A DNA stretch of 37,600 bases from the NCBI GenBank assembly GCA_015229045.1, contig JADGCJ010000019.1:1-37600 (forward strand), in the 5' to 3' direction. The first letter of the stretch is position 1. The number at the start of each line of letters is the position of its first letter. The translations under genes were made by a program, and so were the position numbers. Below are positions 8,366 through 16,395 of the stretch, one piece after another. The stretch is from Magnetococcales bacterium. Lineage in GTDB: Bacteria > Pseudomonadota > Magnetococcia > Magnetococcales > DC0425bin3. Below the pieces are notes generated by a model. It was not told the origin of the DNA. It was given only the letters and a program-made list of their open reading frames with translations, and made no database searches.

Positions 8366-8838
8366 ATGAAACCGCGCATTTACCTTGAGACAAGCATCAT
8401 CAGCTACCTTGCTGCCCTGCCGAGCCGCGACCTGATCGTTGCTGCGCATCAACAGATCACCCACGAGTGGTGGAACGAGCGCCGCAATCAATACGAGCTG
8501 TTTGTATCGGAGCTGGTCATTCAGGAAATCAGGTTGGGCAATCGGGATGCTGCTCAAAGGCGCCTGTCGATGGTAGAATCCATCCAGGTGTTGATGGTCA
8601 ATGATGACACGCGTTGAGTGACCAACTGAAAGAGGCATTGAAACTGCCTGCAAGGGCAAACGCGGATGCCTTGCATATCGCTCTGGCAGCGTGTCACCGT
8701 TTGGACTTCCTGATGACGTGGAACTGTCGGCATATAGCCAACGGCAGAACTCGCCGTGCCATTGATGAAGCATTGCGGTTGAAAGGGGTGGTTTCCCCCG
8801 TCATCGTCACCCCTGAAGAGCTGCCGGAAGAGGATTGA
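8366..8838 (+). pseudogene. PIN-domain (VapC-like) toxin, frameshifted
   Basis: Two adjacent frames encode the halves of one PIN-domain protein. The first (ATG 8366, with GGAAG upstream; stop at 8615-8617) gives RIYLETSIISYL, the first acidic strand. The second is open from 8614 to 8838 and gives NADALHIALAACHRLDFLMTWNCRHIAN, the second acidic site and the usual end of the family. The junction is near codon 83, where a one-base insertion or a small deletion would separate the frames. It may be inactive, or, less likely, made by frameshifting. PIN proteins of this group are single-strand RNA nucleases of toxin-antitoxin pairs; the next gene looks like the partner. Confidence 0.75.
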
Positions 8839-8840
8839 CC

Positions 8841-9083
8841 ATGTGGCGAGATCCGATCATTGAAGAAGTGCGTAAAAACCGGGAAGAGTTCGCGGCTCGT
8901 TTCAATTTTGACTTGCAATCCATGGTCAGGGCGTTGCAGGAAATGGAAAAGACGTCCGGAAGGCAAATGGTCTCCTTCGTCGCCAGGCCTTTGGTCGACC
9001 ACGCGGAAAGCGCCGATGAGACCACCGTGCGAGATGAGCGGAAGAAGGAAGTGACAAAAGCGGTAGCGATTCCATCACCATGA
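8841..9083 (+). CDS. Probable antitoxin partner of the PIN protein
   Basis: An 80-residue protein starting at ATG 8841, two bases after the PIN frame ends. It opens with MWRDPIIEEVRKNREEF, a start I associate with small proteins that accompany PIN toxins in cyanobacteria and proteobacteria, followed by an amphipathic helix region (FDLQSMVRALQEME). The C-terminal third looks divergent and runs into the next gene with an ATGA overlap. An antitoxin role is inferred from this pattern and the position. If the toxin is broken, the gene may be a relic. Confidence 0.6.
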   Translation: MWRDPIIEEVRKNREEFAARFNFDLQSMVRALQEMEKTSGRQMVSFVARPLVDHAESADETTVRDERKKEVTKAVAIPSP

Positions 9084-10060
9084 AGATCTATTTTCCCCGC
9101 TGGCGTTTCCCCTACAACCTGGGGGACACGGTGATGCTCTCCTGCGTGTTCAAGGCGCTGCGCCAGGTGTATCGGCCCGCCACCCTGGAGGTGGTCGCCG
9201 ATGCGACAGTTGCTGCGCTCTTTGCCGGTGATCCCCGGGTGGATCGTTTCTCGACCGCCTCCTGGCTGGAGCGCAAGCTGATTCGCAACCCCCTCTGGAG
9301 CCGCCATGTGCGCCAGCGAGGGGATTTTATCCTCTGGCCTTTGTGGCAGCAGGCCACGTTTGCCCACCTGGCCAGCGGCGACAACCTGGAACGGACCATC
9401 GACGATCCAAAGCGCAATATTCTTGCGGTCAATTATGCCGTCCAGCTGGGCCAGGGGATGCTTGACTTTGACGATTGGCGCCCCCGTATCCACCTCGCCC
9501 CGGAGGAGCTGCTGCGGGCACGCCAGGAGATCGCCCCCCATGCCCTGGCCCTGCACATCGCTCCCATGCGCCAGGATCAGAGCCGTCAGGATGGCGAACG
9601 CCTGCGTTATCGTCGCTCATCGTGGGAACGCTTTGTCCGGAAAATCAAAGCCCATGATCCAACGTTGACCCTTTACGAGGTGGGGCAGGAGAGGTTTGCA
9701 GGGATTGGTGATCACTGGATTCCACCAGGATCGATCCGGGAGCTGGCCGCCAAACTCAAGGTGATGCATCTGGCGGTTCTTTCGGATGGAGGCATCCACA
9801 ACGTGTGCAATGCCATCGATCAGCCAGTGTTGCTGTTTCAAGGTTACGAATGGAATCCACCCGAGCTGTTCAAGATGGGTAACGGCCACTTCGATGCGAC
9901 GTATCATGTGGCGTGTCGCCGGGAGTGCCACCTTTTTCAGGATATTCTCGGTCTGTCTGGTGCCAGTGACCGCTGTCAGCGGGAGTGCTACGATCTCGAT
10001 CCGGAACGCCTGGCGGAAGATTGTATTCACCTGCTGCAAAATCAACCGTCTCCTGTCTGA
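9080..10060 (+). CDS. Glycosyltransferase family 9 (heptosyltransferase-like) protein
   Basis: This 326-residue protein begins KIYFPRWRFPYNLGDTVMLSCVFKALRQ, the GT-B start in which heptosyltransferase-like proteins have GDxxMLtP. The later segment HLAVLSDGGIHNVCNAI corresponds to the family's nucleotide-sugar site (usually NDSGPxHLAxA). A C-terminal cluster of cysteines (CRREC...CQREC) resembles other GT9-like proteins. The substrate is probably a nucleotide-activated heptose or hexose for surface glycans; this is not provable here. Its ATG overlaps the preceding stop (9080-9083). The TGA stop at 10058-10060 lies within the first bases of a MITE-like element. Confidence 0.8.
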   Translation: MKIYFPRWRFPYNLGDTVMLSCVFKALRQVYRPATLEVVADATVAALFAGDPRVDRFSTASWLERKLIRNPLWSRHVRQRGDFILWPLWQQATFAHLASGDNLERTIDDPKRNILAVNYAVQLGQGMLDFDDWRPRIHLAPEELLRARQEIAPHALALHIAPMRQDQSRQDGERLRYRRSSWERFVRKIKAHDPTLTLYEVGQERFAGIGDHWIPPGSIRELAAKLKVMHLAVLSDGGIHNVCNAIDQPVLLFQGYEWNPPELFKMGNGHFDATYHVACRRECHLFQDILGLSGASDRCQRECYDLDPERLAEDCIHLLQNQPSPV

Positions 10061-10179
10061 TACCAATTTGCATTCATCGCGATAACTTCGTTGGCCGCGT
10101 CGTCGGCTCCTCACCGTACCCAACACGTACTGTCTCGTCGCCCCCTCCTTGCTGCCCCGTTCTCGCATCGACTGCAAAT
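10056..10179 (+). mobile_element. MITE-like element, copy 1
   Basis: A 124-bp element nearly identical, in inverted orientation, to 10812-10935 (one difference noticed by eye, G versus A about 15 bases from the end). Its own ends are near-inverted repeats: CCAATTTGCATTC at the left and GACTGCAAATTGG at the right. It encodes no transposase, so it would move only in trans. I could not define a target duplication with confidence. The left end overlaps the stop codon of the glycosyltransferase gene. Confidence 0.75.
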
Positions 10180-10341
10180 TGGGATGATTTGCGTCGATGG
10201 TATTGGCGTCGCGACAAAGGCAACCGGGAAACATTGCAAAATAGTGCGTAAGATGGTGTAAATCCGTCATGGAGAGTCGGCACGGACCCTGCTGACAATG
10301 ACATGTCGCGGAGAGCCTTGCCTTTCAAAGGAGATCAAGTC

Positions 10342-10740
10342 GTGAAAATCATGATCGCTGACGATGAGGCGAACAATCGTATCCTTCTGGAACACATTCT
10401 TTCCCCCTACGGAAAGTGCGATTCCGTCGTCAACGGGCTGGAGGCGGTCGAGTCCTTCGAAATGGCTCTGACGGATGGCAAACCCTATGACCTCGTTTGC
10501 CTGGACATCATGATGCCGGAGATGGACGGTCACAGGGCCTTGATCAAAATCCGCAAACTGGAGTCCGAAATGCGCACGGATGGCCGGGAAACGGTCATTT
10601 TCATGGTGTCGGCCCTGGACACCGAAGAGCATATGCTCAAGGCCTTTTTCATCGGTGGATGCACCGACTATCTGGTCAAACCCGTCACCCGCAACAAGGT
10701 GGCGGAGAAGCTGCGCCAGCATCATCTCCTGACGACATAG
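10342..10740 (+). CDS. Single-domain CheY-like response regulator
   Basis: GTG 10342 is chosen because AAAGGAG (10327-10333) lies eight bases upstream; the frame is also open further 5'. The resulting 132 residues form one receiver domain with no output domain: KIMIADDEANNR (acidic pocket), LVCLDIMMPEMDG (phospho-acceptor Asp), MVSALD, and LVKPV (conserved Lys). It would relay phosphate or act by protein binding, as CheY or Spo0F do. The kinase at 2087 is a possible but unproven partner. The gene is bracketed by two inverted copies of a 124-bp MITE-like element. Confidence 0.92.
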   Translation: MKIMIADDEANNRILLEHILSPYGKCDSVVNGLEAVESFEMALTDGKPYDLVCLDIMMPEMDGHRALIKIRKLESEMRTDGRETVIFMVSALDTEEHMLKAFFIGGCTDYLVKPVTRNKVAEKLRQHHLLTT

Positions 10741-10811
10741 ACTGTTTCGTTACTCATGCGTTGCCGCCCCGCATCCATCCTCTGATCTGGAATTGCAATC
10801 GGTTCATACCC

Positions 10812-10935
10812 ATTTGCAGTCGATGCGAGAACGGGGCAGCAAGGAGGGGGCGACGAGACAGTACGTGTTGGGTACGGTGAGGAGCCGACGACGCGGCCAA
10901 CGAAGTTATCGCGATGAATGTAAATTGGTATCAGA
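10812..10935 (-). mobile_element. MITE-like element, copy 2 (inverted)
   Basis: Inverted partner of 10056-10179, with the same 124-bp length and near-identical sequence. Its right end lies inside the 3' end of trmB: the last nine or so trmB codons and its TAA stop (10906-10908) are element sequence. Together the two copies make a segment of about 880 bp with the response regulator inside. Confidence 0.75.
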
Positions 10936-11634
10936 TCGCCGAAAATAGGCCAAATGCGAGGTGGCGCGGCCAGCCTGCAGGCCTTTTGCCTGGAAACGGG
11001 TAACGATCCACTCATCCGGCGGAGGTGACGCCCCCCCGTCAAAGGCGGGGTGTGCGGCGAAAAGGGTCTCCATCCATTCGGCATACTCCTGCCAGTCGGT
11101 GGCGAGGGTGACGCACCCGCCCGGGCGCATTTTTCGGGCCAGCAGATCGAGAAACTCCGTCTGGATCAGGCGGCGTTTGTGGTGGCGTTTTTTCGGCCAG
11201 GGGTCGGGGAAGTTGATGATCACCCGGTCGATGGTGCCATCGGGTAGCAGATCCCGCAGAACCGGGTGGGCATGGCCGCGTGCCAGACGCACGTTGCGTT
11301 GTCCACTGCGTTCCAGTTTGTGAACCAGGGCAGCGATCCCTTCGAGAAACACATCGATGCCGATCATGGCATCCTCGGGGTGACGTTCGGCCAGATGCGC
11401 CAGGCAGTCGCCATTGCCAAACCCAATCTCGACCCAGAGAGGGCCGGTCAGCGCTCCCGGATCCCATTGTTGCAAAAATCCATCCCGATCCTGGCCGGAA
11501 GAGGCCTCCAGTCGATAACGGGGCAGGAGCATCTCCAGCCGCTGCAACTCCGATCCGGTCAGATGTCCCTGTTTGCGACCATAGGTTTTGAAACGTCGGC
11601 GATCCTGGTCCGGATCCGGTGGCTGCTGGTTCAC
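10906..11634 (-). CDS. trmB: tRNA (guanine-N7)-methyltransferase with MITE-derived C-terminus
   Basis: TrmB uses S-adenosylmethionine to make 7-methylguanosine at tRNA position 46. Motifs are LWVEIGFGNGD (SAM-binding motif I), IGIDVFLEG, and the signature INFPDPWPKKRHHKRRL, then the ATDWQEYAEWM region. The frame is open from 11679, but GTG 11634 overlaps the upstream gene's stop as GTGA and has GAAGGA upstream, giving 242 residues. The final residues (SDTNLHSSR) and the stop lie in a MITE-like element, so the native C-terminus has been replaced or extended. The SAM and tRNA-binding motifs are upstream of this and intact. Confidence 0.94.
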   Translation of the reverse strand: MNQQPPDPDQDRRRFKTYGRKQGHLTGSELQRLEMLLPRYRLEASSGQDRDGFLQQWDPGALTGPLWVEIGFGNGDCLAHLAERHPEDAMIGIDVFLEGIAALVHKLERSGQRNVRLARGHAHPVLRDLLPDGTIDRVIINFPDPWPKKRHHKRRLIQTEFLDLLARKMRPGGCVTLATDWQEYAEWMETLFAAHPAFDGGASPPPDEWIVTRFQAKGLQAGRATSHLAYFRRSDTNLHSSR

Positions 11635-12701
11635 CCCGGTCTGTCCTTCAGCAGTTCGACCTGTTCGGCAGGAAGACACAAAACGTTGGCATGATGAACG
11701 GGAAAGCTGCCCGGCGCACCCACATGAAGCTCACCGTCAAAATCAAAAACAAGCCCATGGTAGCCATACCCTTTGAGATGGTCGAGCAACTCCATGGTGC
11801 GTGAGGAGAGTTCACCCTGCGCAGAAGGCATATCCCCCTCCAGGACGAGCATGGGCCGGTCTGCCCGTTTCAAGACGGCATCCGCCCCTTTGAGAATGTT
11901 CAGCTCGGAGCCTTCGGCATCGCATTTCAAGAAATCCACCGGCCTGGAGCGAGTGGAAAACATCCGATCCAGAGTGGTCGCCTCCACGGCCCTGTTGCCG
12001 GTCTGCTCGCCTGCGGCGGAGATTTTGCACAGGGATGAGTCGTTGATCGACCGTGACATGGCGAGAAACACCTGTCCTGGCCGGTCGGAAACGGCTTTTT
12101 CATGAATGTCGACATGAGGGATGCCACGGAGATTCTTTCTGGCCATTTCCAGGCTCAGGGGATTGGGTTCAAAACAGTCGACCTTGCCGCCCGGACCGAC
12201 CAGACGGCTGGCCAACAGTCCGACATAGCCAAAATGTGTTCCGATGTCGACCACCGCCTGGTCGCGACCAACCACGATCAACATGAGAGCGGTCAAGGCG
12301 ACCTCGGTATAACCAAAGGTAAGAAGCCCCGCCGAAACACCCTCCCTGGTATAGACCCGCATGGTGTCGCCAAAGAAAAGGGGGGCGTTCGTTTCGAGTT
12401 GAAAGCCCATTTTCTGTGCCAGCTGCGCCGACCACACAGGACGTCGCCGCCAGACGACCTGCCAGCCTCCCTGCATGTTTTGCCGATACCAGCGTTGCAG
12501 CTCCGCAAAAAGCCTCGGGTTTTTCTGCTCGGGGAAGATCAGTTCGCGTGACATGGCCTCTGCGTCCGGGGCGGAAGGTATGGGGGTGGCGGAGTCGGAT
12601 GGCAGGGCTGGCGCATCTCCGATCCGACCCGCCACCATTATGCAGCCAACGTCATCCGGGGTCCAGCATCGGTTTTCCAGGCCAAAACGACGACGGTCCA
12701 C
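11631..12701 (-). CDS. FkbM-family SAM-dependent methyltransferase
   Basis: A 356-residue protein with the FkbM fold in its second half: VVDIGTHFGYVGLLAS (SAM-binding loop), DCFEPNP (acidic residue after strand 2), VDFLKCDAEGSELNILKGA (family signature). The first ~130 residues are an unassigned N-terminal extension. The start at GTG 12701 lies eight bases after the upstream gene's stop with AAGGG close by; ATG 12638 or 12554 are alternatives. FkbM enzymes O-methylate sugars or small molecules; the context with a second FkbM gene and a nearby GT9 gene suggests surface glycan decoration, which is inference. Confidence 0.88.
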   Translation of the reverse strand: MDRRRFGLENRCWTPDDVGCIMVAGRIGDAPALPSDSATPIPSAPDAEAMSRELIFPEQKNPRLFAELQRWYRQNMQGGWQVVWRRRPVWSAQLAQKMGFQLETNAPLFFGDTMRVYTREGVSAGLLTFGYTEVALTALMLIVVGRDQAVVDIGTHFGYVGLLASRLVGPGGKVDCFEPNPLSLEMARKNLRGIPHVDIHEKAVSDRPGQVFLAMSRSINDSSLCKISAAGEQTGNRAVEATTLDRMFSTRSRPVDFLKCDAEGSELNILKGADAVLKRADRPMLVLEGDMPSAQGELSSRTMELLDHLKGYGYHGLVFDFDGELHVGAPGSFPVHHANVLCLPAEQVELLKDRPG

Positions 12702-12709
12702 CCTTGCCC

Positions 12710-13612
12710 TTACACCTTTTCGACAAGCCAGTGTTCCTCATGGTCCTTGCTGAGAAACCGGATGGCATACCCCTTGGATGTCAAGAAATTGTAGACATCC
12801 TCCCTGCTGCGCTGAAAATACTCTTTCAAGGCTGCTGGATGAACACTGAGCAGAAGAGTCGGCCTCTCCTCCGCGAGCAGTCGCTCAGCCCCTTGCAGGA
12901 CGAGAAGCTCGGCACCCTCCACGTCACACTTGATCAGCAAACCGCGCCCGGAGGTTGGCTCCGACTCCAGCAAACGATCGAGAGAGTGGGTTGGAATCGT
13001 CTCTTGTGGAGAATCGTGCAGACAGACATAGGACGTCTTCAACTTGTCGCTTGTCTTGCGCAATGCGTCCAGCTTTTCCATGGTATGCGCATGGGCCGTT
13101 TTCAGGTCGCATCGGCTTGGATGCTGATCCGAGACAAAGCCGTGTATGAGGGTCAAGCGCCTTTTTTCGTTGTAATAGCGACAAATTTTTTCCGTAGCCA
13201 GGAGGGAGGGGGGATCGGAATCGACGGCGATAACCTCCACATCCGGAGAGGCTGCCAAGGCCAGGGCACTGAAAAAACCGAGAGAGCACCCGACATCGAC
13301 GACCAGGGCACGCGGATGCCGACGAAGCCAATCCGCCATGGTATTGGCGACATCCTGCTCATAATTGAACCAGTCCGTCCACAAATGACATTCCGAGGGT
13401 ATACGAACGGCGCACCCATTGGACAAGGTCACCTCCATACCCTTCTCACCAATTTCAAGCATCAGCAAAAAACAAGGCCTCAGAAGGGACCATAACCACT
13501 TTTGATCTCTCAGTATTCCGGAGTGCCGAACCAGCCGCGAAATCTTATAGAACTGTCGCTTGATAAACACTCTGACTCCACGACAACAAAATCCGGTTAA
13601 AAATCCGCCCAT
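12710..13612 (-). CDS. FkbM-family methyltransferase, second copy
   Basis: A 300-residue protein with the same core signatures as its downstream neighbour: ALVVDVGCSLGFFSALALA and LLIKCDVEGAELLVLQGAERLL, plus the terminal YAIRFLSKDHEEHW segment. The two are clearly homologous in fold but diverged in sequence, so not a recent duplication. A basic N-terminal stretch of about 60 residues precedes the catalytic domain. ATG 13612 lacks a strong ribosome site, and a start some codons later is possible. It heads the probable operon fkbM-fkbM-trmB. Confidence 0.86.
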   Translation of the reverse strand: MGGFLTGFCCRGVRVFIKRQFYKISRLVRHSGILRDQKWLWSLLRPCFLLMLEIGEKGMEVTLSNGCAVRIPSECHLWTDWFNYEQDVANTMADWLRRHPRALVVDVGCSLGFFSALALAASPDVEVIAVDSDPPSLLATEKICRYYNEKRRLTLIHGFVSDQHPSRCDLKTAHAHTMEKLDALRKTSDKLKTSYVCLHDSPQETIPTHSLDRLLESEPTSGRGLLIKCDVEGAELLVLQGAERLLAEERPTLLLSVHPAALKEYFQRSREDVYNFLTSKGYAIRFLSKDHEEHWLVEKV

Positions 13613-13761
13613 GAAAGCACATACGAACCAAGCCGCAACACACTAAACTTTATATTACAATCTGTCACGAAAAATCGGCGGAACCGGCACCATTCAGACA
13701 GAAAAAAACTGTCTGGATAAACCAACAAGAAAAGATATACCTACATTTCAAGAGGGAGCAT

Positions 13762-14922
13762 TCAGGGATCGTCTCTTGCGTCGCTGTCCAGCAGCCGGTG
13801 AACAGCCAGCAGATGATCCGGAATGGCCAACCCCTGCGGACAGCGTGGCAGACACGCCCCGCACCGATTGCACACCGACCCCTTGGCCCCGGGCACCCAG
13901 CGATTGCCCGGCTGCATGTTGCCATAGCGGTAACGACCAAACGCAACCATGTCATAGCTGGTAGCCAGCTTCAGGAGTCGCATCAGTTCAGGGATGTCAA
14001 TCTGTTCCGGGCAGGGGAGGCAGCGCTGGCATTGAACGCGACACCGTTCCAGACCGGAACCCCGCACGGCGGCCTGTAAGCGCTCATCGGCGGCCCGCTC
14101 TTCGGCCCCCCACCAGGGTTGGGAGGCGAGGCTTTGCAGATGGATCGCCATGTGCGAAGGATCGCTCAGACCGATGCTCAACGTATGTATTTCCGGGTGG
14201 GCGAGCAGCCAGCGTTCGTTCAGATTGACGGGGTGCAGGGGAGCCGTGAGTCGTTGCAACCGTTCCGGCGGCTGGTACAGGGTGCCGCCCTTGTCGTTGG
14301 GAGAGATGATGAGGATGCCCATGCCCAGGGCCGCGGCCAGGGCCACAGCGGGTCCGTTTCCGGATTGAAAGTAGTAGTAGTGGAGGTTGAAAAAATCAAA
14401 AGCGCCGCTGCTCAGGGTGCGCAGCATGAGCGGCAATGGCGCGTGTGACGAAAATCCCAAATGGCCGATCAACCCCTCGCTGCGCGCCTGTTCCAGGGCA
14501 GCGAGACATCCTTGTTTGCCAAATGTCTTTTGATGGTCCGCCTCGGTATTGATGCCGTGGACGGCGAAGAGCTCCAGGCGATCGACCCCCAGACGCCGCA
14601 GGGTTCTTTCGAGATTGTCGCGCATCGCTCCCGGGGTATCGGTGGGGCTTCCCTTGCCCATCAGATGGCAGGAGTCGCGCAGCGCGGCAGGCACATGCGG
14701 CAGGACATGCCCGATCAACCCTTCGCTTTTGGGATAGCCCTGTGCCGTCTCGATCAGATTGCACCCCGCTTCCAGGGCGGCAACGATCACCTGATGGGCA
14801 TTGTCCAGACTCGCATCCGGCAACACCTCCGCCGGCTGGTCCCAGACATGCAAAAACCGCATGCCGCCCAACGTGAAAACCGAAACCGTCAAACCTGTGC
14901 GGCCAAAGGATCGATAGTCCAT
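13762..14922 (-). CDS. Aldo/keto reductase with two [4Fe-4S] motifs
   Basis: Residues 1-260 form an aldo/keto reductase barrel beginning MDYRSFGRTGLTVSVFTLGG. The catalytic tyrosine lies in NLIETAQGYPKSE, where the family's usual Asp is Glu; a lysine occurs in MGKG and a histidine in AVHGIN. The C-terminus carries two cluster motifs: C-x3-C-x2-C-x2-CP (CRVQCQRCLPCP) and C-x2-C-x2-C-x3-CP (CNRCGACLPRCP). This architecture marks the iron-sulfur AKR subgroup, probably a flavin-free oxidoreductase of unknown substrate. Its start lies 34 bases inside the end of the NodT-like gene, so it is the last gene of the efflux operon. Confidence 0.88.
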   Translation of the reverse strand: MDYRSFGRTGLTVSVFTLGGMRFLHVWDQPAEVLPDASLDNAHQVIVAALEAGCNLIETAQGYPKSEGLIGHVLPHVPAALRDSCHLMGKGSPTDTPGAMRDNLERTLRRLGVDRLELFAVHGINTEADHQKTFGKQGCLAALEQARSEGLIGHLGFSSHAPLPLMLRTLSSGAFDFFNLHYYYFQSGNGPAVALAAALGMGILIISPNDKGGTLYQPPERLQRLTAPLHPVNLNERWLLAHPEIHTLSIGLSDPSHMAIHLQSLASQPWWGAEERAADERLQAAVRGSGLERCRVQCQRCLPCPEQIDIPELMRLLKLATSYDMVAFGRYRYGNMQPGNRWVPGAKGSVCNRCGACLPRCPQGLAIPDHLLAVHRLLDSDARDDP

Positions 14923-16292
14923 CTCCCCCCCAAGGCCTTGATGAGGGTCACGACAGCCGTATAGAGGCGTCCCCGGAGACTCAGGGCGGCGCGTTCGCTG
15001 GTCAGGGTGGCGGTCTGGGTGGTGACGACCGCCAGATAGCCGACCATGCCTGCCCGATACTGATTTTCGCTCAGGGTTTGTGCCTGACGGGCAGCTTGTA
15101 CGGCCCCCTCCTGGGCAACGGACTCCTCTTTCAGCAGGCGCAACGCCGCCAGATTGTCCTCCACCTCCTGCATGGCATTGAGGACAATTTGCCGATAATT
15201 GGCCACGGCCTGGTCATAGGCTGCCAGGGCCTGACTTTGCTGGGCACGCCGCAAACCGCCATCGAAAAGGTTGGCCGCCAGCGAAGGCCCCAACGACCAG
15301 AAACGGGCAGGGGTCTCCAGCCAGGAGGAGAGATTGCTCCCTTGATAGCCACCGGCAATCCCCAGGGAGAGAGTCGGGAAGAAGGCTGCCGTGGCCACCC
15401 CGATCTGGGCATTGGCTGCTGCCACGCGGCGTTCGGCGGCGGCGACATCGGGCCGTCGTTCCAGCAGCTCCGAGGGCAAAACAGGCGGAATCGTCGGCAA
15501 CCCCTGGGGCAGCGGGGCAGGCTCCAGAGAAAAACCGGCTGGGGTGTGCCCGGTCAATTGGGCGAGCAGGTGTTCCAGTTGGGTGCGTTGCAGGTCGGTA
15601 TCGAGGGACTGGGCCTGGGCACTCCTGAGCAGGCTTTCCGCCTGGGCCACATCGCTGGCGGTGGCCACCCCGGCGGCGCGTTGATGGCGAGTCAGAGTGA
15701 GGGATTTTTCATAGGCTTGCAGGGTTTTTTGATAAAATCGCTGCTGCTCCTCGGCGACACGCAATAAAAAATAGTTTTGCGCCATCTGGGCGTGCAGACT
15801 CAGACGTGCCCCTTCCAGATCGGTTTTGCCGGCCTGGGCATTGGCCTCCCCCGCCTCGACCGTGCGCCTGATGCGTCCCCACAGATCCAGTTCCCAACTG
15901 GCATTCAAGCCCAGATTGGGGGTCGTGACACCATTTTTGACGGCATAGGCCGACTTGCCCCGTGTCACCCCCAGGCTGCCGGTAAGACCGGGCAAAAGCG
16001 CCGCCCCGGCTGCTTCGGCCTGGGCTTGCGCCACCCGGTATTGCGCCTCCGCCACCTTGAGACTTTGATTATCGAGAGCCAGTCGCTCCTCAAGTCGATT
16101 GAGAACGACATCGCCAAACATCTCCCACCAGGGACCGTGCGGCACCTGATCCCGGGGCTGGGCCACCTTCCAGCCGGGTTCCTCCTTGAAGGTCGCGGGC
16201 AGGGTGATGTCGGGAATCTGGTAGTCGGGTCCGTGTGCACATCCGGCGGGCAGCATGGTCATCGACAAGGCGACCACAAGGTGGCAACCACG
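14889..16292 (-). CDS. NodT-family RND efflux outer-membrane lipoprotein
   Basis: The TolC-like outer-membrane channel of the tripartite pump encoded upstream. The frame opens at 16340; ATG 16292 puts a compact signal sequence (MRGCHLVVALSMTML) before the lipobox LPAGC, after which Cys would be lipidated, followed by GPDYQIP, typical of NodT proteins. The body shows two internally similar outer-membrane efflux repeats with helical Ala/Gln/Leu-rich segments (VAEAQYRVAQAQAEAAGAAL in the first; AAYDQAVANYRQIVLNAMQE in the second) and the ELLERRPDVAAAE motif between. It follows mdtC by about 100 bases. Confidence 0.93.
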   Translation of the reverse strand, partial: RGCHLVVALSMTMLPAGCAHGPDYQIPDITLPATFKEEPGWKVAQPRDQVPHGPWWEMFGDVVLNRLEERLALDNQSLKVAEAQYRVAQAQAEAAGAALLPGLTGSLGVTRGKSAYAVKNGVTTPNLGLNASWELDLWGRIRRTVEAGEANAQAGKTDLEGARLSLHAQMAQNYFLLRVAEEQQRFYQKTLQAYEKSLTLTRHQRAAGVATASDVAQAESLLRSAQAQSLDTDLQRTQLEHLLAQLTGHTPAGFSLEPAPLPQGLPTIPPVLPSELLERRPDVAAAERRVAAANAQIGVATAAFFPTLSLGIAGGYQGSNLSSWLETPARFWSLGPSLAANLFDGGLRRAQQSQALAAYDQAVANYRQIVLNAMQEVEDNLAALRLLKEESVAQEGAVQAARQAQTLSENQYRAGMVGYLAVVTTQTATLTSERAALSLRGRLYTAVVTLIKALGGRWTIDPLAAQV

Positions 16293-16395
16293 CATCTGCC
16301 AGACATGCGCATCCAACACGATCATCAGGACAACTCCCAATCCGACGGCGGAACTGAGGTCAACACATCTCCAGATTCATGAATCTCTGCCATTG

